Shown here: positions 18,634 through 28,192 of the stretch, one piece after another
Position numbering within the stretch: the first letter of the stretch is position 1
Layout: the number at the start of each line of letters is the position of its first letter
Assembly: GCF_014199535.1 (NCBI RefSeq)
Contig: NZ_JACHNV010000002.1
Coordinates: forward strand, 1,054,001 to 1,118,000
DNA: 64,000 bases
Source of the DNA: Hymenobacter latericoloratus
GTDB lineage: Bacteria; Bacteroidota; Bacteroidia; Cytophagales; Hymenobacteraceae
Direction of reading: 5' to 3'
Program-made: the position numbers and the translations under genes
Notes under the pieces: generated by a model
What the model was told of the DNA's origin: nothing
Databases searched by the model: none
The model's input: the letters and a program-made list of their open reading frames with translations, nothing else

Positions 18634-19329
18634 TCAGCGGGCCCGCCGGACCTGAAAGAGCACCGAGCCGGCCAGCGGCGCCTTGAGGGCGGCCCGCAGC
18701 CCCGCCCGGCGCAGGCCCCGGTTGGTCCAGTCGTTGCAGGTGCGCAGGGCGTGGTAGCGGCCCTGGCCCACAAAGAAAAAATCCTCGGGCGTGTAGCCTG
18801 CGGGCTGCCGCAGCTGCAGCCGGCCCAGGCTGTCGGGGCGGAAAGACTGCTGCACGTAGGCCGTGAGCCGGCGGTACTGCGCGGGCGAAATGCGCAGGGG
18901 CACCACCCGCGCTCCGGAGTCGGGCGCGGCCCGGTAGAAATCGACGTGCATGAGGGTACGGGACGGAAACAAAGCGCCGGCCACGGCCTTCGGACCTGGA
19001 AATTTGCCGCCCATGGAGCCCAGGTAAAACCCTTCGTTGCCCCACCCGAACGCCACGTAGGAGTAGCGCGCAAAACGGGCCGTCAGGGCCGGCTGGTGTA
19101 ACGTCCGGAGCCAGTCCTGGCCGGTTTGGGCGTCGCGCAGGGGTAGGACTACATCCGTATGAAATCCATTGGATACCACGTAAACAGGTATTCCGCCGGG
19201 AGTTTGCTGAAACCTGTGGTTTACGGGCACCAGCGTGCCGGTCAGCAGAAACAGGAGAAGGGCAGCAAGGGCCGACATAAGCAGGTGGATAACAAAACGT
19301 AGCGAAGGTAGGGGCATCAGGCGCGGCAA
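18634..19329 (-). CDS. DUF2459 (TIGR02117-type) membrane-anchored protein
   Basis: 231 residues. An N-terminal membrane anchor (about 12-33) precedes an extracytoplasmic domain with the family signature 'PVYVVSNGFHTDVVLP', 'YVAFGWGNEGFYL' and 'TCNDWTNRGLRRAGL'. Conserved His, Asp and Cys residues suggest a catalytic site, and the family has been compared to amidase/peptidase folds, but no reaction is established. The start could be the second Met (MPLPSLRF). A monocistronic unit. Confidence 0.85.
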   Translation of the reverse strand: MPRLMPLPSLRFVIHLLMSALAALLLFLLTGTLVPVNHRFQQTPGGIPVYVVSNGFHTDVVLPLRDAQTGQDWLRTLHQPALTARFARYSYVAFGWGNEGFYLGSMGGKFPGPKAVAGALFPSRTLMHVDFYRAAPDSGARVVPLRISPAQYRRLTAYVQQSFRPDSLGRLQLRQPAGYTPEDFFFVGQGRYHALRTCNDWTNRGLRRAGLRAALKAPLAGSVLFQVRRAR

Positions 19330-19501
19330 GCGGTAAGGCTGGACATTGATACCGGATTCTGCGCGGGCGTAACCCCTGCCATGCGGGCAGTTTTCTGATC
19401 CGTGCCTGACTAGCTGGCTAACGCCACTGCCCCCCGCTAACTCTCCCAGGAAAGCTAACGGGCGGCAGAAATACCGGCGCTTCAGCGCGGCCTCGGAGCA
19501 G

Positions 19502-19963
19502 CTAGGACCGGACGCGCACCACGGGCCGGCGGGGCTCCACGGCGGCTATGGCTTTGCTGCGGGCCGCCCAGGCCTGCTTGTCGGCGCTGGCTACCTGCAT
19601 GCCCAGGGGCACCATCACTACGGTACCCAGCGCGTGCTGGGGCCGGGCCGGGTGCAGGGCCACCCCCGCCTGCAGGCCGTGGTAGCCCAGCACTGTAGTG
19701 CGCACCGTGTAGCGGCCCAGCGGCAGCCCGGAGGCCCGGAACCGGCCGTTGGCGTCGGTTTCCACGGCTTTCATAAACCGCCCGTCGGAGGCGCGCAGCA
19801 CCACTACGTAAGAATGGGGAATGGGCTCCTGGGTTTGCCCATCGAACAGGCGCCCCGATACGGTGCCGCGGGCGGGGGGAGGGGTAGCCTGGGCGGGCAG
19901 TTGAGGAGCGGCAACCAGAACGGACATAGCCACCAGGGCAGCGGAAGCAAAGGAAGTTTTCAT
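19502..19963 (-). CDS. Secreted carboxypeptidase-regulatory-like domain protein
   Basis: 153 residues. A signal peptide (about 1-24, cleavage near PAQA) precedes one CarboxypepD_reg-like beta-sandwich: 'GTVSGRLFDGQTQEPIPHSYVVVLRASDGRFMKAVETDANGRF' and 'LPLGRYTVRTTVLGY'. This is the same module found at the N-termini of the TonB-type receptors downstream, but here it stands alone with a short basic tail. A stand-alone surface or periplasmic protein of unknown role. Confidence 0.75.
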   Translation of the reverse strand: MKTSFASAALVAMSVLVAAPQLPAQATPPPARGTVSGRLFDGQTQEPIPHSYVVVLRASDGRFMKAVETDANGRFRASGLPLGRYTVRTTVLGYHGLQAGVALHPARPQHALGTVVMVPLGMQVASADKQAWAARSKAIAAVEPRRPVVRVRS

Positions 19964-20226
19964 GGCAGATACAGTGGAAAAGAAGGGGGTGCCGGCATGC
20001 GCAGGGCCGGGGAAGGGCGTAAGCCATTCCGGAGCGGAAACACGTCGGCAGGAAACGAGAGGGTAGCATCGAGCCCAGCGCGGTGGGTGGCAGTGGGCCA
20101 GGCACCAGTGGGGCGGCGCCCCAGCGCAAGGCGGGGCAGCGGGGGGACTGCTACAGAAGCAGGTAGCCGGGCTAGTAAGAATACCAATAAGGATAAAGGC
20201 GCTACTACCTGGCAGAGCAGGGCAGC

Positions 20227-20613
20227 TTACTGGAGCGAGGCGTAGGCGCGCTGGGTGTAGCGGCGGTTCAGGGCCAGCACATTGGTAGCTACCACGGAGT
20301 TAGCCTGCAGGCGCTGCACCTGGTCCAGGGCGGTGCCCAGCATTCGGGCCATGCGGCGGTGGGTAGCCTGGTTCTTCAAGGGGTTCAGGCAGATGCCGTT
20401 CAGCCGCTCCTCGTACAGCACCGAGTGGTCGTCGTTGTAGAAGCGGATGATGGTATAATCCTGCTGTCTGGGGTTAGTTTCCAGGGTCCAGTAGCCCGAT
20501 TTGGCGATGATGGGCGCTTCGCTGTAGAAGGTAGTCTGGGCCTGGGCCAGGGTAGAAGAGAGGGCCAGGGTCAGGCCGAGCAGGCTGAGGCGGGAAAGCA
20601 GGGAGGTTTTCAT
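20227..20613 (-). CDS. Small secreted protein of unknown function
   Basis: 128 residues from the ATG at 20613 (MKTSLLSRLSLLGLTLALSSTLAQA), which begins a clear signal peptide with cleavage near AQAQ; a longer start at 20664 is less likely. The mature part has 'GYWTLETNPRQQDYTIIRFYNDDHSVLYEERLNGICLNPLKNQATHRRMARML'. I do not recognise a family. It is separated by about 260 bases from the similar small secreted gene downstream. Confidence 0.7.
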   Translation of the reverse strand: MKTSLLSRLSLLGLTLALSSTLAQAQTTFYSEAPIIAKSGYWTLETNPRQQDYTIIRFYNDDHSVLYEERLNGICLNPLKNQATHRRMARMLGTALDQVQRLQANSVVATNVLALNRRYTQRAYASLQ

Positions 20614-20664
20614 GATTTTTGCAGGAAAGAAAGGGATGTAAGAAGCCACTCTCCGGCTACCCAC

Positions 20665-21085
20665 ACCCGCGGGCCGGCCGAGAAATCAAGAGCAGCAAGA
20701 AGAAAATGTGAGCAGTAGGTCCCCGAGGTGCGCTTCAGCAACTACTGCGGCACGGTGGAGGACAACGCCCCGCCCGGGGGCAGAGCAGCTTCGGTGGGCG
20801 GGTGGCCATGACTTGGCGGAGGCAAGTCGCCGCGGACCGAGGCAGGAGCGAAAATCAGCAGAAGTAGCTACCTGTCTGCCGGTAAGATGCGCAACTGATG
20901 AATAGATGATAAACTAAGCAGGGAGGATGCCTGATCAACAATAAATACTTGTATATCAGATGATAAGGTGGGTGGGGAGTGCGAGATTGGAATGATGGCC
21001 TGAGCGGTAGCTGCTGTTGTGGAAACTGACCGTGTGCCCGGGCGTTACAGCAATTCAACAATTTATTTTCAGGAGCCAGCCTGCA
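20665..21085. other. Intergenic region without recognisable genes
   Basis: Between the small secreted protein and the first TonB-type receptor. Part of it (about 20890-20970) is AT-rich. Short open frames on both strands lack signal or family features. No terminator or repeat was recognised. Confidence 0.5.
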
Positions 21086-23548
21086 TTAACCCCCGAAGCC
21101 CCCGCCCCCGCCCTGGGGCTGGTTTTCAATCTTCTTGGGCGGCTTGTTGGAGCCCAGGTACCAGCTCAGGCCCAGGTAGCCCACCCGCGACTCCCACTTG
21201 TTGTAGTACTCAGCCCGGAATTTCTCGGTGTACGACTCGGTGCGGTTGCGCTGGGTGTTAAAGATGTCCGAAACGCGTAGGGTGAGGGCGGCGCGGTCGT
21301 GGAGCAGGCGCTGGCGCAGCGCAATATCCACGGAGCCCACCGGAGCAATGCGGCCCTGGGCCGTGACGGCGGCGGCGCGGTAGTTGCCCGTCAGCTGCAG
21401 GTCGAGCTTGGGGGTAGGCGTGAAGGAATTCATCACGCGGGCCGTGCCCGATACCACCCGGCGGTTGGCCTCGTTGCCCGTGGCGGCCGTTACGGTGTTC
21501 TGGAACAGCGAGCCGCTGGCCGTCAGGCGCCACCACTTCGCCAGGGGCTGATTCAGCGAAACCTCGGCCCCGTAGCTCGTGGCCTGCCCAAAGTTATCGA
21601 CGTACTGAGCCGTAATCACCGCGCCGGCCCCGTACAGGCGGGTGGCTTCCTCATCAACCCGGACCAGGCGCTGAATGGTGTTGTCGGTGTGGCGGAAGAA
21701 CAGGGTCGAGGTCAGTGAGGCCTGGCCCATGGTAATCTGGTGGCCCAATTCAAAGGCGTTGATGTACTCCGGCCGCAAGGAAGGGTCGCCGATGCGGTAG
21801 GTGCGCTGGTCCTGGTAAAGCGGGAAAGCCAGCAGCTGCATGAAGTTGGGCCGGTTCAGGCGGCGCGAGTAGCTCACCTTCACGCGCTGGTCGGCGGTAG
21901 GGAGGGTGCGCTCCACGGTGGCCGATGGGAACAGGTTGAGGTAGCTGAGCCGGAAGGGGCCGTTGCCGTTGAGTACCTCGCCGCTGGTGTTGGTGTACTC
22001 GGCCCGCAGGCCGCCCTGCATGCGCCACTTGCCTATTTCCTGCTGATAGGTGAGGTAGCCGGCCTGCTGGTACTCCTGGAACGTGTACTGGTACGAGCGG
22101 TCCGCGAGGCGGTCGAAGCCGGGGCCATCGGTTTGCTGGCGCAGGAAGTCGTCGGTGCCCTCGTTGGTTTGGTACTGGGTTTTGAGGCCGGCATCCAGGC
22201 GGGCCTTTTCACCCAGGGGGTGCACGTAATCCACCTGGCCGTTCAGGGCGTGCAGATTCACGTGCAGGTCCTGCTTCCACTCGCGCAAATCCTCGGTGCC
22301 TTCGGTGTTGCGCTGGGCCACTATCACATCGGCGTTCAGGTAGGTGTAGCCGGCGCTGGCCGTCAGCTCCCGACCCTTGTGGGCCTCCCAGGTGCGGCGG
22401 TAGTCCACCGAGTTATCAATGTTATCTACCTTTTCCGTGACCCCGAAGGTGCTGCCAATGCGGGCATCGGTGGCCCCCGAGAGGGTGGCCAGCTGGGTGC
22501 CGGTGTTATTGCCCCGGTTGAAGTTGGGCTCCACCGTGAAGGTCAGCGTCTGGCCTGCGGGTAGGGTGTAGTCGAAGCCCAGGCGGCCGCTGTAGTTTTG
22601 CTGGTGGCGCAGGTTGTTGCCCTGCTGATAAGTGCGCAGCTCCCGGCCCTCCCGGGTCGTGAACTGGTCGCTCCACATGCGGCTGCGGTAGTGGTCGTCG
22701 CGCAGGTCAAACGAGCCAAACGCGTTGAGCTTGCCCGTGCGGCGGTTCAGGCTCAGGCTGGTGTTGTATTTGTCGCGGGTGCCCACGTTCAGCACCGCCT
22801 GGCCGTTCCAGCCGTCTTTTTTCTGCTTTTTCAGGATGATGTTGAGCACCCCGCCGGCCCCGGCCGCGTCGTAGCGGGCCGAGGGGTTGGTTACTACTTC
22901 TACCCGCTCAATGGCGCTGGCCGGAATCTGCTCCAGGCGGTTGCCGCCGGCCCCACTGTTAGCGGAGTTGCTGGGCTTGCCGTCAATCAAAATGGTGATG
23001 TTGGAGGAACCCCGCATGCTCACGGTGCCATCGGCGGCTACCGTTACGGAGGGCACGTTCTGGAGCACATTCACGGCCGTGCCGCCCACGCTGCTCAGGT
23101 CTTTTTCTACGTTAATGACTTTCTTATCCAGGCTTTCCTGCACGGCGGCCCGCTCGCCCTGCACCGTTACGCCGGCCAGCTGGGTGGCAGTGGGCGTTAG
23201 CTTCATAGTGCCCAGTTGCAGCGAAGGGGTAGCGCTGGTCAGGCTCACGGAACGCCGGAAACCCTTATAGCCCACGGCCGAAGCCTTCAGCAGGTAGTTG
23301 CCCAACCCCAGCTTTTCCAGCTCAAAACGGCCGTTTTCCAGGGTTTCGGCGCCGGCCACAAAGCTGGAATCCTGGGCGCGGAGCAGGACTACGTTGGTGA
23401 AAGGCAGGGGCTGACCATTGGCCTGGTCGAGCAGGGTGCCGCTGACGGAACCGGCGGGTTGCTGCTGGGCCGCGGCGGCCAGCGGAAAGAGCATAGCAAG
23501 GAACCCCAGGCCCCGCAGGGCCCGGCCGGAAGACAGGGAGGAAGTCAT
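21086..23548 (-). CDS. TonB-type outer-membrane beta-barrel receptor (CarboxypepD_reg, plug, OMP beta-barrel)
   Basis: 820 residues. Signal peptide about 1-27 (ending AAAAQQQ); carboxypeptidase-like domain about 32-120 (GSVSGTLLDQANGQPLPFTNVVLLR); plug-like domain about 130-240 (LDKKVINVEKDLSSVGGTAVNVLQNVPSVTV, MRGSSNITILIDGKP, ASAIERVEVVTNPSARYDAAGAGGVLNIIL); then a large barrel. The C-terminus is Gly-rich and ends GGGFGG. The family imports or binds large substrates at the outer membrane, but no SusD partner is adjacent, so the substrate is unknown. It has a close paralogue at 24548-27094. Confidence 0.92.
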   Translation of the reverse strand: MTSSLSSGRALRGLGFLAMLFPLAAAAQQQPAGSVSGTLLDQANGQPLPFTNVVLLRAQDSSFVAGAETLENGRFELEKLGLGNYLLKASAVGYKGFRRSVSLTSATPSLQLGTMKLTPTATQLAGVTVQGERAAVQESLDKKVINVEKDLSSVGGTAVNVLQNVPSVTVAADGTVSMRGSSNITILIDGKPSNSANSGAGGNRLEQIPASAIERVEVVTNPSARYDAAGAGGVLNIILKKQKKDGWNGQAVLNVGTRDKYNTSLSLNRRTGKLNAFGSFDLRDDHYRSRMWSDQFTTREGRELRTYQQGNNLRHQQNYSGRLGFDYTLPAGQTLTFTVEPNFNRGNNTGTQLATLSGATDARIGSTFGVTEKVDNIDNSVDYRRTWEAHKGRELTASAGYTYLNADVIVAQRNTEGTEDLREWKQDLHVNLHALNGQVDYVHPLGEKARLDAGLKTQYQTNEGTDDFLRQQTDGPGFDRLADRSYQYTFQEYQQAGYLTYQQEIGKWRMQGGLRAEYTNTSGEVLNGNGPFRLSYLNLFPSATVERTLPTADQRVKVSYSRRLNRPNFMQLLAFPLYQDQRTYRIGDPSLRPEYINAFELGHQITMGQASLTSTLFFRHTDNTIQRLVRVDEEATRLYGAGAVITAQYVDNFGQATSYGAEVSLNQPLAKWWRLTASGSLFQNTVTAATGNEANRRVVSGTARVMNSFTPTPKLDLQLTGNYRAAAVTAQGRIAPVGSVDIALRQRLLHDRAALTLRVSDIFNTQRNRTESYTEKFRAEYYNKWESRVGYLGLSWYLGSNKPPKKIENQPQGGGGGFGG

Positions 23549-24257
23549 AAAAGGGAGTGGTTGGAGGACGAATCAGGCAAGGAGAGGCCGTGCCCGGCGG
23601 CCGCGGTTCCGCTGGGCTGGCATGGTTGCCAGAAATTCAGACACGAAAAGCAGGGACACGCGCCGCACTAAATGCGGGCTGCCAAGCGGCCAGAACACGA
23701 GCGCAGCGGCGGGAAACAGCGTTTCCGGCAGGCTGCCCAGCACCCGGCCCGACTGGCCTGCGGTGGTGTCTGGCATCTGCCGCGGGCGGCTCGGGTCAGG
23801 AGGAGCGCCGCGGCAAAGAGTTCAGCTAATCAATGGTCCAAAGGTAAGCGAAGGTACTATGCAACGCAAGGTACTAGCAGAATTTATTTTTCAATTCGAT
23901 GAAAACGTTGTGTTCTGCAGGAATTAGGCTGTCGGGGCTCCGCCTGCTAACCAGGGGTAGGAGGGGGCGACCTGCAGTACTAACTAGCTGTCAGGGGAAT
24001 AGATGCAGAGTAGGAAACACCCGTTGCCTGAGAAGCAGAAAATATCTTATCAATCTGATATATAGCTGCAAAGGGCTTTAAAGCTGGCCGCTTTGGCAGG
24101 TAGCAGGGGGTAGGGAACCGATAGCTACAGGCACTTTCAGGGGCAGCACAGGGGTAGGGGCAAGCAACATCGCAAGCCAATTCACCAAGTGCTACCCAAC
24201 GCTCTTGGTTGATCCTTTCTGCTCTCGCGGTGATGCTGGCGCAGTTCTCTTTTGGTA
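23549..24257. other. Long intergenic region between the two receptor genes
   Basis: No open frame with family features was found on either strand. The segment 23860-24070 is locally AT-rich compared with its neighbours. It ends at the Tn3 transposase relic, so it may be part of a decayed insertion. Nothing else was recognised. Confidence 0.45.
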
Positions 24258-24547
24258 CTATAGAAAAACGGCGCGGGCCCGCGCATAGGGGCCCGCGCCG
24301 CAGTTAAGCTGGTCCAGAATGCGCCGCCGATAGTCCTCGTCGTGGACGTAGGCTAGCAGTAGAGCGCTTTATTCACCCGGCCCAGTTTGAGGGAGCCACT
24401 CCGCCGCAGCATATCCTCCCAATGGTTGCTAATGAGCCGGGTGCTGACGACGGGCCGGCTTAATTTGCTGAGAAAACTGTAACCATCTTCCTTACTGCAG
24501 CGCCCAAACCGTGGTCGGAAAGATCCGCTAAATGGGAACTGAAAGGG
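24258..24547 (-). pseudogene. Tn3-family transposase fragment, frameshifted and truncated
   Basis: Translating the minus strand in two frames gives matches to the catalytic part of Tn3 transposases. From 24490 the frame reads DGYSFLSKLSRPVVSTRLIS and then NHWEDMLRRSGSLKLG, and stops at 24353-24355. The adjacent frame continues AYVHDEDYRRRILDQLNCGAG and ends at a stop at 24258. The two join if one base is restored, giving the typical 'YLLAYV.DE.YRRRI..QLN' run. About 30 residues are missing before this joint, and the remaining C-terminus is lost. The relic begins directly after the stop of the second receptor gene. Identification is from memory of the family. Confidence 0.7.
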
Positions 24548-27094
24548 CTAGCCACCGATACCACCCTTATCGCCCTGCGGCTGGTCCTCGATGGTGCTGG
24601 CGGCCTTTCTGGTCCCCAAAAACCAGGAGAATCCTAAGTAGCCCACGTGCGTTTCGTATTTGGTTCGAATGTCGGTGACAAGTCCGTCGGCCGCGAGCTG
24701 CGTGTACTGGCGGCGTGTATTGAATACGTCGCTCACGCGCAGGGTCAGCGCCGCCCGGTCGTGAAACAGGCGCTGGCGCAGGGCTACGTCCACCCCGTAC
24801 ACGGCCAGAATTCGGCCCTGGGGCACCACCAGTGGGGCTCGGTAGTGACCGCTAAGCTGCAAAGCCAGGGTCTTGGTCGGGCTAAACTGGTTGAGCAGGT
24901 AGGCCGAGCCAGTGAAGCCGGCGCGGGTGCCGCTGCCGGTAAAGCTGGCTACTTGATTGCGGTAGCAGGAGCCGTTGGCCGTCAGTTTCCACCACTTGGT
25001 CACGGGCTGAGTCAACGAGAGCTCCACCCCGTAGCTGGCCGTGCGGCCGAAATTGGCGTAGCTGGTGCGGGTAATAAAACCAGGCTGGCCGCTGCGGCGG
25101 GTCGCCACCGTATCGATGGTGCGCAGGCTCTGGATGGACTGGCTGGCCAAGCGTCCAAACAAAGTTGTGCTGAGCGTCATGGCGCGCCAGGTCAACTGAT
25201 GTCCCAACTCCCCAACGTGCACGTACTCGGGTCGTAAGTTAGTGTTGCCCACTACGTAGTTGCGGGCATCAGAGTAGATAGGCAGCGGAATGATCTGCAA
25301 AAAATTGGGGCGGTTCACGCGGCGCGAGTAGCTAAGCTGCAGGCGCTGGTCGTGGGGTAGCGTACGGGCTACGGTGGCTGAGGGAAAGACGTTGAGTATC
25401 CGTTGGCGTGCCGAGCCCGTGGGCAGCACCTGGGCGGAGAGCCCCGTGAACTCGGCCCGCAATCCGGCCTGATATTCCCACATTTCCGATTTATGTTGGT
25501 AGGCCCCGTAGGCCTGCGGAATAAGTTGCCGGTAGGTATAGCGGTACGAGCCCGCGTCCTGCCGGAAAAATTCACCCCCCGGGGTCGATTGCACCGCATA
25601 GTCGCTCGTACCAGCCGTTACCAGGGCGTCGGTCTTGACGCCCGCCTCCCAGCGCCGCTGCTTGTCCAGGGGATGCACGTAGTCTACCTGCACCGAAGGC
25701 ATCTGAATAGTAACGTCGAGCAATTGCTGACGGGCGCCAAGCGGGTAGCCCGCCGGCCCCTCCAGAACGCGCTGCTGGGGCATGACGGTGCCGCCATCCA
25801 GGTAATACGAGGCACTGGCGGTTAACGCCCGGCCCGGGGCCGCCGCCCAAGTGCGCCGGTACGTACCCGAGAAACGACTGCCGTACAGGTTATCGGCCTC
25901 CGCGTTTTGGTTGCGCAGCAGATACGAGGGGTAGGAGTCCTGGGCAAGCCGGGTAGCAAAGTCCTGCGTGGTGCGAAAGTCTTGGGCATAGTACTGGGCT
26001 GTCAGGCCAACGCGCTGCTCATCGCTGAAGGTGTACTCAACGCCCAGGCGCAGGCTGTGACTGGTTTGAAGGCGGGTGCTGGCTCCCGTCTGGTCGGTAC
26101 GAATGGTGCGGCCATTCACCGTAGCAACTTGCCGCAGGGACGAACTGCCGTAGAATCGGTTGCTCAACCCGTCGGCACTGCCAGAAACATTGAGTTTGCC
26201 GACCTGCCGGTTGCCGCTGAGCGACGCAGTGTATTTATCCCGAGTGCCTATGGTAACCAGGGCGTCGCCGTTCCAGCCGGGTTTATCCTGCTTTTTCTGC
26301 ACCAAGTTGATGATACCTCCGGTGCCCTGGGCCGCGTACTGAGCGCCGGGATTGGTGATAACCTCAATGGTTTCGAGGCGGCTGGCAGGTAGCTGGTCTA
26401 GGCGCAGGTTAGGGGGGGCGGGTCGGCCGTCCAGGTAGAGCGTGACGCTTGCATTGCCCCGCAGGCTGATTTGCCCGTTGTCATCCACAGCCACCGAAGG
26501 TACTTTCTGGAGTACATCCGCCGCCGTACCGCCCGCGCTGGTAAGGTCCTTGTCCACGTGGAGAGTGATTTTACCCAGTTCGTTGACTACGGCCGCTTTT
26601 TCGCCCTGCACAACCACGCTGCCGAGCTGCACGACGGTTGGGAGTGCCAGCCACTCGCCCACGCGAACAACCGGAGCGGCAGCCTCCAGCGTGGCCGAGC
26701 GGCGGACGACCTGGTAGCCCAACGCCTCGGCCCGCACGACGTATCGGCCCAGCGCGAGGTTGTTCAGGGCGAAGCTGCCATTCTCCGCGGTTTGGGTGTG
26801 GGCGACCAGGGTCGAGTCAGACAGGCGCAACAATACCACGTTGGCGAAGGGCAGGGGCTGGCGCGTGCGCTGGTCCAGCAGGGTACCCGACACTTCCCCC
26901 AGCCCCTGGGCCAACAACCTACCGGGCAACAGTCCCGCCGCCACCAGCCCAAACCAGCCGAGGCATCTTAGCCCCCGGAGGCAGCCAGCAACTCGGGGCC
27001 ATAATGACGCAAGAACTTGATTAGTAAAATTGTTTGCAATGCATGTTACCTTGTAATACATGCTAGTTAGTATGCAAGAAGCGGGCTTTTTCAT
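24548..27094 (-). CDS. Second TonB-type outer-membrane beta-barrel receptor, paralogue of 21086-23548
   Basis: 848 residues. The N-terminus is unusually long before the signal-like stretch (CLGWFGLVAAGLLPGRLLAQG near 45-65); no better in-frame start is seen, so the start at 27094 is uncertain. The domain order matches the first receptor: 'GEVSGTLLDQRTRQPLPFANVVLLRLSDS', 'GKITLHVDKDLTSAGGTAADVLQKVPSVAV', 'LPASRLETIEVITNPGAQYAAQGTGGIINLV'. It also ends Gly-rich (GDKGGIGG). The many shared blocks show duplication or parallel acquisition. It is followed by the Tn3 relic, and its composition is a little less GC-rich than its neighbours, which may indicate transfer. Confidence 0.9.
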   Translation of the reverse strand: MKKPASCILTSMYYKVTCIANNFTNQVLASLWPRVAGCLRGLRCLGWFGLVAAGLLPGRLLAQGLGEVSGTLLDQRTRQPLPFANVVLLRLSDSTLVAHTQTAENGSFALNNLALGRYVVRAEALGYQVVRRSATLEAAAPVVRVGEWLALPTVVQLGSVVVQGEKAAVVNELGKITLHVDKDLTSAGGTAADVLQKVPSVAVDDNGQISLRGNASVTLYLDGRPAPPNLRLDQLPASRLETIEVITNPGAQYAAQGTGGIINLVQKKQDKPGWNGDALVTIGTRDKYTASLSGNRQVGKLNVSGSADGLSNRFYGSSSLRQVATVNGRTIRTDQTGASTRLQTSHSLRLGVEYTFSDEQRVGLTAQYYAQDFRTTQDFATRLAQDSYPSYLLRNQNAEADNLYGSRFSGTYRRTWAAAPGRALTASASYYLDGGTVMPQQRVLEGPAGYPLGARQQLLDVTIQMPSVQVDYVHPLDKQRRWEAGVKTDALVTAGTSDYAVQSTPGGEFFRQDAGSYRYTYRQLIPQAYGAYQHKSEMWEYQAGLRAEFTGLSAQVLPTGSARQRILNVFPSATVARTLPHDQRLQLSYSRRVNRPNFLQIIPLPIYSDARNYVVGNTNLRPEYVHVGELGHQLTWRAMTLSTTLFGRLASQSIQSLRTIDTVATRRSGQPGFITRTSYANFGRTASYGVELSLTQPVTKWWKLTANGSCYRNQVASFTGSGTRAGFTGSAYLLNQFSPTKTLALQLSGHYRAPLVVPQGRILAVYGVDVALRQRLFHDRAALTLRVSDVFNTRRQYTQLAADGLVTDIRTKYETHVGYLGFSWFLGTRKAASTIEDQPQGDKGGIGG

Positions 27095-27140
27095 GACGCT
27101 TTACGGAAACAGTTAGGGAAGCTGGTTGCGTGCGGAATGA

Positions 27141-27611
27141 TTACTGGTTCGGTGAACCCTGCTGTGGAACCTGAAGTAAATTGGTTGAGCCAAGGGCCGT
27201 AGCGGATGCTGTAGCCTTACTGCCGAAGGCTGGCATCGTGGAGGAAATCAGCTTAATCCTCCGGATGGATGAGCCATAGTTCCAGGTATGTACCCGCACC
27301 AGGCCGCGGTGCACAGTGCCACTCGCCTGCACCCACACGAGGTAGCGGCCACTGGGCACTTGGCTGAAGTCAAACCGATGGCCGTATGCCGGAATGGTGT
27401 AGGTTTCAGTAAAGAGAGTTTGCCCGCTACGCAGGCGCACGACCTGTACGCTTCCGGCCTGGGCGCCAGGATTTTCGATGCGCAGGCGCAGGGCGGCGGG
27501 GGCTACTTGGGTAAGACTAATGGCCCCGGTTGTTTGGGCCCGGGCGAAGGTGGCGCCAGCGCACAGGGCTGCCACGGAAAGGACGCGAAAAAGGACGGTC
27601 AGGGAGGACAT
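27141..27611 (-). CDS. Secreted protein of unknown function
   Basis: 156 residues from the ATG at 27611, which begins a signal peptide ending near FARAQ. The mature part contains 'SVQVVRLRSGQTLFTETYTIPAYGHRFDFSQVPSGRYLVWVQASG', which looks like a beta-sandwich of the type seen in Bacteroidota secreted proteins. A longer frame to 27839 has no signal. It sits at the 3' end of the ECF sigma factor cluster and may belong to that unit. I do not recognise a family. Confidence 0.65.
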   Translation of the reverse strand: MSSLTVLFRVLSVAALCAGATFARAQTTGAISLTQVAPAALRLRIENPGAQAGSVQVVRLRSGQTLFTETYTIPAYGHRFDFSQVPSGRYLVWVQASGTVHRGLVRVHTWNYGSSIRRIKLISSTMPAFGSKATASATALGSTNLLQVPQQGSPNQ

Positions 27612-27688
27612 ACAAAGAGCATAAGGGGGTCGGCTAACTACCTTTGGGGTAGCAGGAAGAAAGGGAATTGTGCTGGATGGAAGAGGGC

Positions 27689-28126
27689 TTACTTTGTTTG
27701 GCGGCGCAGGAAGAGGTAGTAGGCCAGGAAGCCAACGGCGGTGCTGAAGAGCAGAATGATGACCGAGTGCAGGCCCCAAGGCAAGTACCGGTTGCAAAGC
27801 GCGAGCCCCGTGCCCGTACTCAGCAGCAACACGACCCACTTCACCACCTTGTTTTGCTCATCCTGCGGGCGGGGCAGCAGGCGCTCGACAATGCTTTCCG
27901 AAGTAGCGGCTGTCACAATCTGCTTTTTCAGCAGGTAGTTCAACACCATTCTGACGGCGGCCAACACGAAATTGCAGAGCAGGAAAAGTCCTGCCAGAGG
28001 CATAAACACCCGGCGGGCCAATTCCAATGCACTACCATCCAGGACGGGAGCCAACGCATCAGGACCTTGGGCTGAAGCCTCCCAAGTAGCGAGGCAAAAA
28101 AGCAGGAGCAGCCAAAAACGTTTCAT
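27689..28126 (-). CDS. Membrane protein of unknown function in the ECF sigma cluster
   Basis: 145 residues from the ATG at 28126 (MKRFWLLLLFCLATWEASAQ), a signal peptide. Then one hydrophobic segment near 45-70 (MPLAGLFLLCNFVLAAVRMVLNYLL) and two near 95-140. It lies 66 bases downstream of the anti-sigma factor gene on the same strand, so it is probably in the same operon and may be a sensing partner. No known family is recognised. Confidence 0.7.
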   Translation of the reverse strand: MKRFWLLLLFCLATWEASAQGPDALAPVLDGSALELARRVFMPLAGLFLLCNFVLAAVRMVLNYLLKKQIVTAATSESIVERLLPRPQDEQNKVVKWVVLLLSTGTGLALCNRYLPWGLHSVIILLFSTAVGFLAYYLFLRRQTK

Positions 28127-28192
28127 AAGTTGAGCCGGGGGAGGGACGGTGCCGGATGAGACCGGCCACCGCCCATCATGTTGCAAAAGTTT

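Noticed and set aside
21740..22564. Plus-strand frame opposite the first receptor gene
   Set aside because: Composition (Val, Gly, Ala, Leu-rich without motifs) matches reversed receptor codons.
24269..24300. 12-bp GC hairpin followed by TTTTT on the minus strand as a terminator
   Set aside because: The bases fall within the Tn3 transposase relic and can be explained as former coding sequence (NCGAGPYARARAVF), although it might act as a terminator by accident.
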